From the NCBI GenBank assembly GCA_036266975.1, contig DATAWZ010000212.1:1-20028 (forward strand): a stretch of 20,028 nucleotides of DNA, in the 5' to 3' direction. How positions within the stretch are numbered: the stretch's first letter is position 1; each line of letters starts with the position of its first letter. Made by a program: the position numbers and the translations under genes. The notes beneath the pieces are model-generated. The model did no database searches, was not told the origin of the DNA, and worked only from the letters and a program-made list of their open reading frames with translations. This stretch comes from DATAWZ01 sp036266975. GTDB lineage: Bacteria; Actinomycetota; Thermoleophilia; Solirubrobacterales; Solirubrobacteraceae. Below, in pieces: positions 1 through 7,101 of this stretch.

Positions 1-1
1 T

Positions 2-145
2 CCTGTAAATCCGCTCCCGCTTCGCGGCTGCAAATCTTCGCCTGGCGGCGTCCTCGGGAGCCGAAATAGCGCTGCTATTCCGGCTCCCTGCGTCCTGGCC
101 ATGCTCGATTTTCGCTCGCGAATCGACGACCGGATTTACCGCAGG
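2..145. repeat. large imperfect inverted repeat (hairpin-like element)
   Basis: Almost the whole stretch is self-complementary about a centre near position 72. The inner arms 56-70 and 74-88 pair at 14 of 15 positions around a 3-base loop. The middle arms 18-36 and 107-125 pair with a few mismatches or G-T pairs. The outer arms GTAAATCCG (5-13) and CGGATTTAC (131-139) pair perfectly, and CCTG/CAGG lie near the ends. It sits between the window edge and the end of the TfoX-domain gene, with no protein-coding potential that I can recognise. It could be a MITE-like or REP-like intergenic repeat, a structured RNA, or a bulky terminator for the minus-strand genes that end at 198. The structure is seen directly; the class is not determined. 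Confidence 0.75.
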
Positions 146-197
146 CACCACTAGACGGCGGCCGCTGGCCGGCGAGCCGGGCCCCTCTCCCTCCATA

Positions 198-533
198 TCA
201 CCGCTTCGGCGGCAGCGTGGCGGCGAAGTCGACGCTGCGCTTGACCCACGAGGCGAGCTGGCGCTTGGTGCGCACCGCCTCGGGGGCGACGTAGAGGAAG
301 TTGGCCATCGAGCGCCCGCGCATGTGCATGGTCTCGACGTGCGGGCGCTCGAGCAGCTTCGGCGCGTCCCGGGGATCGACGCGCACGAGCAAGCCGCCGC
401 GCCGGGAGGCGCTCACCGACATGTTCCCGTTGAGCAGGAACACCAGGCCCCCGAACATCTTCCTCTCGGCGATCGTCGGATCGGCGCCGAGCAGCTCGCG
501 CAGGCGGTTGGCGAGATCGTCGTCGTAGGGCAC
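198..533 (-). CDS. TfoX N-terminal domain protein
   Basis: This 111-residue protein matches the TfoX_N domain alone. It has the N-terminal helix (DDLANRLRELLG), then the hallmark AERKMFGGLVFLLNGNM around residues 22-38, a short basic strand region, and a C-terminal helix with a WVKRSVDFA segment. Stand-alone TfoX_N proteins are common in actinobacteria and their role is not established. They lack the C-terminal half of the Haemophilus competence regulator TfoX/Sxy, so a competence role should not be assumed. The start is GTG at 533, nine bases after the TAG stop (543-545) of the upstream gene, with GAGG immediately before it. This suggests co-transcription with the 162-residue protein. Identity of the domain is firm; function is unknown. 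Confidence 0.85.
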   Translation of the reverse strand: MPYDDDLANRLRELLGADPTIAERKMFGGLVFLLNGNMSVSASRRGGLLVRVDPRDAPKLLERPHVETMHMRGRSMANFLYVAPEAVRTKRQLASWVKRSVDFAATLPPKR

Positions 534-542
534 CTCGGCACC

Positions 543-1031
543 CTACGGCAAGTGGGGCTCGGGGTGCTCCTCGGCGCCGCCGGTGACCGACATCGCGCCG
601 CAGAACGCGCACGTCCAGGTGACGTGCTCGGGGTCGAGCTTGGCGATCACCGGACAGCCCCACGCGTGCGGCGGGCAGGACGCCAGGCCGTCGGCGATCC
701 ACCACACCAGCTCGCTCATCGAGCGCTCAGGGGACGGGTGGTAGAGCGGCCCGGCGACGTCGGTGAGCAGCAGCAGCACCCGCGCGACCCCGCACGCATT
801 CAGCCGCTCGCCGCGCTCCAAACGCTCGGCGAGCCCGAGCAGCGCCTCGCGCGAGTCGGCGAGCGACGGCCGGCGCCCGGGCTCGGCGAGGAGGCGACGC
901 AGCGAACCCGCCAGCTCGTGGGCCACGAGCGGGCCGGTGAGCTCGCGGGCGCGGAGCGCCTGCTCGGCGGTCGGACGGCGCAGGAGGCCTCCGGCGAGCT
1001 GGTGGTCGAGCTGGCCGCAGTGCAGCAGCAC
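543..1031 (-). CDS. hypothetical protein with C-terminal Cys/His cluster
   Basis: I do not recognise this 162-residue protein. Residues about 20-75 are Arg/Leu/Ala-rich and probably helical. Residues 105-118 (MSELVWWIADGLAS) look like a buried helix. They are followed by C119, H122, C126, C141 and C144, the last two as a CAFC pair, so the end may bind a metal. The tail GGAEEHPEPH is acidic and His-containing. The start shown is GTG at 1029-1031; a gagggg tract lies about 20 bases upstream, too far for a good ribosome site, so the true start may lie inside. It follows the CtaG gene by 75 bases and precedes the TfoX-domain gene by 9, so all three may form one transcript. The C-terminal half is more convincing as coding sequence than the N-terminal half. 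Confidence 0.6.
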   Translation of the reverse strand: MLLHCGQLDHQLAGGLLRRPTAEQALRARELTGPLVAHELAGSLRRLLAEPGRRPSLADSREALLGLAERLERGERLNACGVARVLLLLTDVAGPLYHPSPERSMSELVWWIADGLASCPPHAWGCPVIAKLDPEHVTWTCAFCGAMSVTGGAEEHPEPHLP

Positions 1032-1106
1032 ACAGGGAGTATCGCGCGCGGCCCCTCACGCCGGCGTGGAGTTCACGGCCGCGGGCACGACGATTTCGTT
1101 ACGGCG

Positions 1107-2012
1107 TCAGATGGCCAGGCCGTCGCCGTAGGAGTCGGTGGCGTAGTCCTCCAGTGCGGCCCGGGCGTCGGCCCGCGCGAGCATCTGCAGGAACACCGCG
1201 ACGAAGGCGATGCCGAACACGAGGATCTCCACGAAGCACATCCCCGCACCGGCCAGGTGCTGGTCGGTGATCGCCGAGAGCCCGTAGGAGCGCGGCGCGC
1301 TCGCGTACAGCGGGTACTCGGTCTTGGACAGCCAGGTCAGCGGAACGCACACGCAGGCGCTGGCCAGACGCGTGAAGCCCAGCAGGGCCAGCCGCTGCCC
1401 GTTCGGCCGCATGCGCGCCCGCGGGAGCGGGTCGATGATCAGCCACCACATGGCCAGGCCCGTGTAGAAGAGGGTTGCGTGCTCGAGGCCGTGCACCACC
1501 GAGTGCTGGGCGGCGTAGTCGAACACGCTCGGGATCGCCCACACCCAGGTGGCCAGTGCCCACAGCGGGATTGCCACCCACGGCGACGTCAGCCGGGCCA
1601 GCCAGCGTCCCGAGCGCCCGCCGCCGGGCGCCACCGCCATCAGGGCCTCGCGCGAGAGGCCGAGCGGCAGGATCGGCGCGCGCAGGCCGAGCACGAGCAG
1701 CGCCGGCGCGATGTCGGCGAGCAGGACGTGCTGGGCCATGTGCAGCGAGAGCAGGTAGCGGTCGCCGATCGCGTCCACCGGGGAGAGCAGCGCGACGACG
1801 AGGGCGAGCAGCCCCGCGGCGTAGGGGATCCAGTGGCCCGCGCCGGGCCCCGAGCCCGTCGAGCGGGAGGCGGCCTTGCGGTAGAGGCGCGCGTACACGT
1901 ACGCGGCGCCGATGACCGCGAGGATCACGATCGGGTCAAAGCCCCACGAGCCCCAGCCGGGATGGTGCGTCGCGGAGGCGGTGCGGTGCAGGACGGCGTG
2001 AGGGTCGCTCAT
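1107..2012 (-). CDS. cytochrome c oxidase assembly protein, CtaG (caa3) family
   Basis: This is a 301-residue polytopic membrane protein of the Caa3_CtaG family, which in Bacillus is needed to form active caa3-type cytochrome oxidase and probably delivers copper. About seven hydrophobic segments are visible, at roughly 27-43, 62-77, 92-108, 143-162, 178-195, 206-226 and 256-277. The conserved His positions are present: HMAQH (91-95), HGLEH (174-178) and DQH (250-252). Length is normal for the family. The start is ATG at 2012. A TATAGG box at 2022-2027 (minus strand) lies only 9 bases before the ATG, so the leader would be very short. No oxidase subunit gene is in the window, so its partner complex is elsewhere. 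A GTCGGCCG/CGGCCGAC hairpin (2048-2069) lies upstream. Confidence 0.9.
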   Translation of the reverse strand: MSDPHAVLHRTASATHHPGWGSWGFDPIVILAVIGAAYVYARLYRKAASRSTGSGPGAGHWIPYAAGLLALVVALLSPVDAIGDRYLLSLHMAQHVLLADIAPALLVLGLRAPILPLGLSREALMAVAPGGGRSGRWLARLTSPWVAIPLWALATWVWAIPSVFDYAAQHSVVHGLEHATLFYTGLAMWWLIIDPLPRARMRPNGQRLALLGFTRLASACVCVPLTWLSKTEYPLYASAPRSYGLSAITDQHLAGAGMCFVEILVFGIAFVAVFLQMLARADARAALEDYATDSYGDGLAI

Positions 2013-2207
2013 CGCAGGGATCCTATACCCGACGGGCGCGGCACGGGGTCGGCCGCCGCGCCGGCCGACTGCAAGCTCACGTGCACGGACCGAGTGAGAC
2101 GAGCCCGCTTTAGTGACCCTTTCACCACCGACCCTAGCGTCGGGTGAATCGGCCCCCGCGCGTCATCTCGAGCCCGATTTGCCCGGCGTCGGCGGCGCGC
2201 CGGCCTC

Positions 2208-3053
2208 GTGCTGCTCGCGCTCGGCGTCGTGCTCGTCCTCGCGGCGCGCAACGCCGCCCATGGCAGCGTCCGCGACGGCGTGGCCATCGACCCGGCGGCG
2301 TTCAGCCCCGGCGCGTGCCGGGCGTTCGCGCCGACCAACGGTGACCGGCACCTGACCGTGTTCCTGGACGCCGGTCACGGCGGCATCGACCCCGGCGCGG
2401 TGGGGACGACCGGGTCCGGCCAGCGCATCGAGGAGGCTGACGAGACGCTCCCGGTCGTGCTCGACGCGATGACCCTCCTGCGCCAGAGGGGCTTCCGGGT
2501 GGTCGTCTCGCGCACCCAGGCCAGTTCGGTCGCTCGCCTGGGCCCGGGCGACGTCGCCGGCGGGATGCTCACCCTCCAGGGCGCCCACGACGACGTGGCC
2601 GCCCGCGACGTGTGCGCCAACCAGGCCCATGCCGATGCGCTCGTCGGCGTGTACTTCGACTCGGGCACCACCGCGCAGAACGCGGGCTCGGTGACCGCCT
2701 ACGACGCCGACCGTCCGTTCGCCGCCCGGAACCTGCGCCTGGCCACCCTCGTCCAGCAGGACGTGCTCGCCTCGATGAACGCGCAGGGGTGGGCGATCCC
2801 CGACGAGGGCGTGTTGCCCGACGGAAGCCTCGGGTCGGCCTACAGCGCGCAGGCGACCTCCTACGGGCACCTGCTGCTGCTGGGTCCGGCGCAGGGCGGC
2901 TGGCTCTCCACGCCCAGCCAGATGCCGGGCGCGCTGATCGAGCCGCTGTTCATCACCGATCCCTTCGAGGGCTCGATCGCGGTTAGCGGTCGCGGCCAGC
3001 AGATCATCGCCGGCGGGCTGGCGCGAGCGGTCGAGCAGTACTTCGCGGGCTGA
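2208..3053 (+). CDS. N-acetylmuramoyl-L-alanine amidase (Amidase_3), variant active site
   Basis: Residues 50-275 follow the Amidase_3 fold, zinc enzymes that cut the amide bond between muramic acid and the peptide stem. The first zinc ligand is clear (LDAGHGG, H57), E75/E76 fit the second, and the catalytic Glu of the C-terminal motif is E235 (ALIEPLF). The usual SIHxN motif is replaced by VGVYFD, putting Y149 where the second zinc His belongs. The N-terminus (LLALGVVLVLAA) is a membrane anchor or signal peptide. The GTG at 2208 is the first possible in-frame start, but the 24 bases before it encode an Arg run (RRRRRAGL), as expected of the positively charged part of the signal. No ATG, GTG or TTG lies in that frame back to the stop at 2145, so the true start is unresolved. 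The protein is probably exported. Confidence 0.85.
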   Translation: MLLALGVVLVLAARNAAHGSVRDGVAIDPAAFSPGACRAFAPTNGDRHLTVFLDAGHGGIDPGAVGTTGSGQRIEEADETLPVVLDAMTLLRQRGFRVVVSRTQASSVARLGPGDVAGGMLTLQGAHDDVAARDVCANQAHADALVGVYFDSGTTAQNAGSVTAYDADRPFAARNLRLATLVQQDVLASMNAQGWAIPDEGVLPDGSLGSAYSAQATSYGHLLLLGPAQGGWLSTPSQMPGALIEPLFITDPFEGSIAVSGRGQQIIAGGLARAVEQYFAG

Positions 3054-3059
3054 GGCGCC

Positions 3060-3653
3060 TCAGGCGAGCGTGCGCCGAGCGGGGTCGACGCGCAGCGGGC
3101 GTTCGTAGGAGACGTCCTCGCGGTCGCGGCGGCACTGCGGCCCGCTGCGCATCAGCTCCTCGGTGCGCGCGTCGAGTCCCTTGACGATGGTCAGCGCGAC
3201 CTGGTCGAGCTGCTCGGGCGTCTCGGTCAGCGGCGCCCAGTCGCGAATGCAGACCCGGGCGGCGATCGCCCAGCGACCGTCGCGCTTCTCGAACCGGTCC
3301 AGGTAGCGGCCCCCGGACATCGCCAGCGCCGGCGGGCCCTTGCGGTTCAGGCCGACGAACATGTAGTAGGCCTCGGTGTGGGCGACGTCGCCGTCGAGCT
3401 CGCAGGTGTGGTTGAAGATGCAGTGCTGGTGGGAGAGGTGCGTCGCGGTGTGCATGGCCACGGCCCAGTCGACGAACTCCCGCGGGGTGCCGACGAACAC
3501 GCCGTGGTCGTCGATCGCGTCCTCGTGGTAGACCGACAGCAGCAGCTCGCGATCGAGCCGGTCGATCCCCCGCGAGTAGCGCATCAGGCAGTCCTGGATC
3601 GCCTGGCGATCCTGCAGCTCGGCCACCGCGCGCTCGAGCTCCTGGGGTGACAT
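3060..3653 (-). CDS. SnoaL-like / NTF2-fold protein (SnoaL_4 type)
   Basis: This 197-residue protein begins with the typical helix of SnoaL_4 proteins (QDRQAIQDCLMRYSRGIDR, about 14-32). A short acidic segment with HEDAIDDHGVFVG follows, then a His-rich strand (THLSHQH, HCIFNHTCEL), and then DRFEKRDGRWAIAARVC. This is the order of a cone-shaped NTF2 fold. Members include dehydratases, isomerases and ring-hydroxylating enzymes acting on hydrophobic substrates, so the substrate cannot be told from sequence. The start is ATG at 3653 with a good AAAGGAG ribosome site 6 bases upstream. It converges on the amidase gene with a 6-base gap. It lies downstream of the FtsH-like gene, separated from it by a strong hairpin, so it is probably transcribed separately. 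A tail of about 25 residues after the fold is Arg-rich. Confidence 0.8.
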   Translation of the reverse strand: MSPQELERAVAELQDRQAIQDCLMRYSRGIDRLDRELLLSVYHEDAIDDHGVFVGTPREFVDWAVAMHTATHLSHQHCIFNHTCELDGDVAHTEAYYMFVGLNRKGPPALAMSGGRYLDRFEKRDGRWAIAARVCIRDWAPLTETPEQLDQVALTIVKGLDARTEELMRSGPQCRRDREDVSYERPLRVDPARRTLA

Positions 3654-3706
3654 GGCGGCTCCTTTCCTCGCGTGCTCGGATGGAGCCGGGGACGTTAGGG
3701 CACTCG

Positions 3707-3743
3707 CCCACCGCCGCCCGGGCCGGGGGCGGGCGGCGGTGGG
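3707..3743 (-). terminator. GC-rich hairpin between FtsH-like and SnoaL-like genes
   Basis: The arms CCCACCGCCGCCCG (3707-3720) and CGGGCGGCGGTGGG (3730-3743) pair perfectly over 14 bases around a 9-base loop. The hairpin lies 12 bases beyond the stop of the FtsH-like gene in its reading direction. No T-tract follows on the minus strand, as is common for actinobacterial hairpin terminators, so the terminator role is an inference from position and strength. Confidence 0.5.
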
Positions 3744-3755
3744 GCGGCGGTTCCC

Positions 3756-5222
3756 TCAAGCCGCCGCGGCGAGCGCCCGGCGCGCGGGCGCGCAGATCGT
3801 CACGATGTCGTCGCGCTCGAGCGTCTCCTCGGCGAGCAGCCGCTCGGCGAGCGCGCGCAGCACCAACTCGTGCTCGGCGACGAGGTCGAGCGCCCGCTGC
3901 CAGGCGGCCTCGGTGATCGCCTGCTGGGCCTCGTCGATCAGCCGGCGGGTGTGCTCGGACATCGAGTAATCCTCCGCGGGGAGTCGCTGCACCCCGATCC
4001 CGTCGGCGAACCCAAAGTGGGTCACCATCCCGCGCGAGAGCTCGTACGCCTTGTTCAGATCGTCGGCGGCGCCGTTGGTCGGCTCGCCGAAGATGAGCTG
4101 CTCGGAGGCGCGACCGCCGAGCAGCATCACCAGCCAGTCCTCGAGCTCGGAGCGCGTCTTCAGGTAGCGGTCCTCGTCGGGCAGGTTCAGCGCGTAGCCG
4201 AGCGCCTGCCCGCGCGGCACGAGCGAGACCTTGTGCACCCGGCTGAGTCGCGGGAGCAGCTCGGAGATCAGTGCGTGGCCCGCCTCGTGGTGGGCGACGA
4301 CTCGGCGCTCGTGGTCGGTGATGATCCGCTTGGAGGCGACGCCGGCGATGACCCGCTCCATCGCCGCGTCGAAGTGGTGCTGCTCGATCTCGGTGGCGTC
4401 CTCGCGGGCGGCGAAGATCGCCGCCTCGTTGGTGAGGTTGGCCAGCTGCGCGCCGGACATGCCCGCGGTGGCGCCGACCACGTGGTCCAGGTCGACCCGG
4501 CGGGCGAGCCGCTTCCCGCGCGTGTGCACGTCGAGGATCGCCCGGCGCCCCTCCTTGTCGGGCGTGCCGACGTAGATCTGGCGGTCCAGGCGGCCGGCGC
4601 GCATCAGCGCGGGATCGAGCTGTTCGATCATGTTCGAGGCGGCGATCACCACGACGTTGTCGCAGGCGGCGAAGCCGTCCATCTCGACGAGCAGGGCGTT
4701 CAGCGTCCCGTCGCGCTCGCCGGAGACGTCACGCCCGCGGGTGCGGCCGGCCGCGTCGAGCTCGTCGATGAAGATGATTGCCGGCGCGTTCTTGCGGGCC
4801 TGAGCGAACAGCTTGCGGATGCGCGCGGCGCCGAGTCCGACGAACACCTCGGCGAACTCGGCGGCGCTGGTCGAATAGAACTTCGCGTTCGCCTCGCCGG
4901 CGACCGCCTTGGCCAGCAGCGTCTTGCCCGTGCCCGGGGGGCCGTAGAGCAGCACGCCGCGAGGCACCCGTGCGCCGAGCGCGTGGAACTTGGCCGGGTT
5001 GCGCAGGAACTCGACCACCTCCTCCAGCTCGTCCTTCTCGTGGTCGATCCCGGCGACCTCGTCCCAGCGGATCTTGCTCTTGGTGCCCTTGGTCTTGTGC
5101 TCTTTGAACTGCCGCTTGGGCATCGCCCGCATGGTGTAGACGAGCAGCATGCAGATGAGCGCCATCATCGCGATGGGTCCCCAGCTGTGCAGGAAGTTGG
5201 TAACGGCGGTGAACGAGGGCAT
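3756..5222 (-). CDS. short FtsH-type membrane AAA+ metalloprotease
   Basis: This 488-residue protein carries the two catalytic parts of FtsH, the ATP-dependent zinc protease that extracts and degrades membrane and regulatory proteins. The AAA module has Walker A GPPGTGKT (94-101), pore loop VFVGLGA, Walker B IIFIDELD (149-156) and the Arg-finger motif RAGRLDR (208-214). The M41 protease part has HEAGH (312-316) and the third zinc ligand in GAADDL (D388). Canonical FtsH is about 600-700 residues with two membrane spans around an extracytoplasmic domain. Here only one span (about 14-32) is present and that domain is missing. The start is ATG at 5222, with GGAGG 9 bases upstream. It is most likely a second, accessory FtsH homologue rather than the main one. 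It ends in an Ala-rich tail. Confidence 0.92.
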   Translation of the reverse strand: MPSFTAVTNFLHSWGPIAMMALICMLLVYTMRAMPKRQFKEHKTKGTKSKIRWDEVAGIDHEKDELEEVVEFLRNPAKFHALGARVPRGVLLYGPPGTGKTLLAKAVAGEANAKFYSTSAAEFAEVFVGLGAARIRKLFAQARKNAPAIIFIDELDAAGRTRGRDVSGERDGTLNALLVEMDGFAACDNVVVIAASNMIEQLDPALMRAGRLDRQIYVGTPDKEGRRAILDVHTRGKRLARRVDLDHVVGATAGMSGAQLANLTNEAAIFAAREDATEIEQHHFDAAMERVIAGVASKRIITDHERRVVAHHEAGHALISELLPRLSRVHKVSLVPRGQALGYALNLPDEDRYLKTRSELEDWLVMLLGGRASEQLIFGEPTNGAADDLNKAYELSRGMVTHFGFADGIGVQRLPAEDYSMSEHTRRLIDEAQQAITEAAWQRALDLVAEHELVLRALAERLLAEETLERDDIVTICAPARRALAAAA

Positions 5223-5543
5223 CCGGCTAGGCCTCCGAATTCGCGAGTGACGTGATCGCGCGGGCGCTCGGGGAGCACCACGCGCGGCGCGCGGACGGCG
5301 ACGCGTTGCGACAGCACGCGTACGGCCCGCTCAGGTCAACGACGGCTCGCCCCCCGGTGATCCTTCTCCCCATTGCGACGGTCGTCCATGACACACCAAA
5401 AGAGTAGCGCGCGTGTCGAACATCCGTCCAGTCCGAGTTGCACGTGCTACAGCCCGAGCCGGCCGGCGCGGGTGGCGTAGGCTGCATCCATCGCCTCGGT
5501 CATCTCCCTCACCCCGCTGGCCCTGGCGCGCCTGCTCGACGAT
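5223..5543. other. intergenic region between divergent genes, no gene seen
   Basis: This 321-base gap separates the FtsH-like gene (minus) from the small helical protein (plus). It contains the GGAGG ribosome site of the FtsH-like gene (5232-5236). A TTGACC box on the minus strand (5334-5339) could be part of its promoter, but no convincing -10 box stands at the right distance. Its last part, 5481-5543, is an open reading frame in phase with the downstream gene and may be coding. I see no RNA gene or repeat. Confidence 0.5.
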
Positions 5544-5945
5544 GTGCACGCGTTGGCCAAGCTCGCGCGCAAGGTGACGCCCGAGATCGACTCGACGCTG
5601 GCGACGATGCGCGAGCTCTCCGAGACCGCCCGCGAGGCACTGCCCAAGCTCGATGAGCTCAACCGTCACTTCGCCGGCGTGGTTCCCGAGGCCGAGCGGC
5701 TGAACGACGCCTTGGAAGGGGCGATTCCGCAGGCGGCCGCCCTCAACGCCCACTTCGAGACCGCGGTTCCGCTGCTCGCCGCGCTGGAGCCCTCGATCCG
5801 CCAGGGGATCGATCTGATGGTCCCGCTCGGAGGGGAGATCGAGCGACTCGGCCGGGTGCTCGACCGCCTGCAGCTCGCCGACCGGATCGGGCCGCTGGTC
5901 GAGCGCCTCTCGCGGCGCCCGACCGAGCCTCCCTCACGCGACTAG
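5544..5945 (+). CDS. small helical hypothetical protein
   Basis: No family is recognised with certainty. The 133 residues from the first possible start (GTG 5544) are almost wholly helical, with heptad-like spacing (EIDSTLATMRELSETAREALPKL, LNRHFAGVVPEAERLNDAL) and repeated Asn-His-Phe segments (LNRHF, LNAHF). They end in a Pro/Arg tail. The reading frame stays open back to a stop at 5478, and the extra codons give SVISLTPLALARLLDDVHAL, which continues the same amphipathic character. The true protein may therefore begin upstream with an unusual start codon. Similar repeating helical sequences occur in proteins near MCE-type lipid transport genes, but none is here, so no role is assigned. Its end meets the alpha/beta hydrolase convergently, overlapping by 12 bases. 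Confidence 0.6.
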   Translation: MHALAKLARKVTPEIDSTLATMRELSETAREALPKLDELNRHFAGVVPEAERLNDALEGAIPQAAALNAHFETAVPLLAALEPSIRQGIDLMVPLGGEIERLGRVLDRLQLADRIGPLVERLSRRPTEPPSRD

Positions 5946-7052
5946 CGCCGCCTCCTGCAGGCTGTCGTCCATCAGCGCGCGCATCTCGGCCAGGTAGCCG
6001 CGGCGGCCGAAGTGGGCGACGTGGTTGCCCGGGAACCAATGCAGCGCAGGATGTCCCCAGTGCTCCCAGAGCAGGACGCTCTGCTCGGGCGGCGAGAGCC
6101 GGTCGCCGAGGCCGCCGATGATCATCAGCCGCTCCCGGGGCACGATCGGCACGTAGTTCAGCGGGCTGTGGACCGCGAAGGAGCGCCGCATCAGCTCGCG
6201 CGAGACGCCGCGGACGCGACGGCCGAGGCCGACCGTGAGGTTCGCCGGATACCAGCTCGCGAGCAGTGGATCGATCGAGACGACCGGCGCGTTGGGGACG
6301 ACGAAGGCCAGCCGGGGCTCGACCGCGGCGAGCACCGCGCTGATGTAGCCGCCGAGCGAGAGGCCGGTGACGCCGAATAGCGGTGCGCCCGTGCGCTCCA
6401 GGTAGTCCACGAGGATGCGGAAGTCGTACACGCCGTGCAGGATCGCCTCGTTCCACTGAGCGAACCCGTGCGAGAACATCTCCACGCCGTTGAACGCCGG
6501 GCGCTGGCCCCGGCGGCTGCCGTGGAAGGGAAGCGTGTGCAGGAGCACGTCCCAGCCCTGGGCGAAGAACGCCTCGAGCGAGAAGAACGCGCTGTTGAAC
6601 CACGCCGGCGAGGCGCCGAAGCCGTGGATCACGCACAGCGTCGGCCGCGGGCCGGACTCGTGTCGCCAGTGCTGCGCACGGGCGACGTTGTTGTGCGGGT
6701 GGCCCGCGTAGGCGGCCCGTACCGCCGGGTTCAGGGCCACGTAGGGGGTGTCGAAGCGCAGCACGTCGGTGCGGCCGCCCTCGACCCCGGGCGGGCGCCC
6801 GGCGGTCGAGCGCACCCGCACGTCCGCGGGCGGGCGGATGAACACGGCGTCGCGGTCGCGCTCGTCGGCGAGCGCGGCGTAGAACTCGAGCCGGCGGGCG
6901 TCGTCGGCCCCGGCGCCCCCGAGCACGCCCACGGTCATCGCTCCGCTGATCACCGACGCGAGCAGGGTGCGCGAGGCGAGGTCTCCCGCGATCGACGCGC
7001 CCAGCAGCGCCCGCGAGGCGAGGCCGAGCTTGGGCGCCTGGGGGACGGCCAC
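5934..7052 (-). CDS. alpha/beta hydrolase fold protein
   Basis: This 372-residue enzyme has a complete alpha/beta-hydrolase catalytic set. The oxyanion-hole segment is HGFGASP (143-149). The nucleophile elbow is GLSLG with S232. The acid is D317 in GGLGDRLSP. The base is H344 or H347 in PGNHVAHFGR. An N-terminal stretch of about 135 residues precedes the core. It includes a weakly hydrophobic Ala/Gly-rich segment (ASVISGAMTVGVLGG, 32-46) that may anchor it or be a signal. Ester, lactone or thioester hydrolysis is possible; the substrate is unknown. The GTG at 7052 was chosen as start because any longer form would overlap the divergent SnoaL-like gene. No good ribosome site precedes it. The short shared intergenic region with that gene suggests they may be regulated together. 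Confidence 0.82.
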   Translation of the reverse strand: MAVPQAPKLGLASRALLGASIAGDLASRTLLASVISGAMTVGVLGGAGADDARRLEFYAALADERDRDAVFIRPPADVRVRSTAGRPPGVEGGRTDVLRFDTPYVALNPAVRAAYAGHPHNNVARAQHWRHESGPRPTLCVIHGFGASPAWFNSAFFSLEAFFAQGWDVLLHTLPFHGSRRGQRPAFNGVEMFSHGFAQWNEAILHGVYDFRILVDYLERTGAPLFGVTGLSLGGYISAVLAAVEPRLAFVVPNAPVVSIDPLLASWYPANLTVGLGRRVRGVSRELMRRSFAVHSPLNYVPIVPRERLMIIGGLGDRLSPPEQSVLLWEHWGHPALHWFPGNHVAHFGRRGYLAEMRALMDDSLQEAALVA

Positions 7053-7088
7053 CGGCGCAACGTTACCGGCGCACCCAGACGTCCGATA

Positions 7089-7094
7089 TATAAT
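7089..7094 (+). promoter_or_regulatory. -10 box TATAAT of a probable leaderless promoter
   Basis: A perfect TATAAT lies exactly 7 bases before the ATG at 7102, with no ribosome site in between. That spacing puts the transcription start at or next to the A of the ATG, the usual layout of leaderless actinobacterial genes. The hexamer overlaps an earlier in-frame ATG (7093), which therefore would not be in the mRNA. The AT-rich pocket GATATATAATGAGCGTTAT (7085-7103) also contains weak minus-strand -10-like sequence for the divergent hydrolase gene. Confidence 0.6.
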
Positions 7095-7101
7095 GAGCGT
7101 T

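Noticed and set aside
324..2147. 607-codon open frame on the plus strand
   Set aside because: It is antisense to three minus-strand genes, two of them with clear families (TfoX_N, CtaG); composition is His/Arg/Gln-rich antisense type.
3051..3064. GAGGCGCCTC palindrome between the amidase and SnoaL-like stops as a terminator
   Set aside because: At 10 bases with no loop it cannot form a useful hairpin; short GC palindromes are frequent here.
3870..5255. 461-codon open frame on the plus strand
   Set aside because: It is antisense to the FtsH-type protease, whose motifs are complete.
5334..5339. TTGACC as the -35 box of the FtsH-like gene
   Set aside because: The sequence 17 bases on (TGCTGT) is a poor -10 box, so no promoter is claimed.
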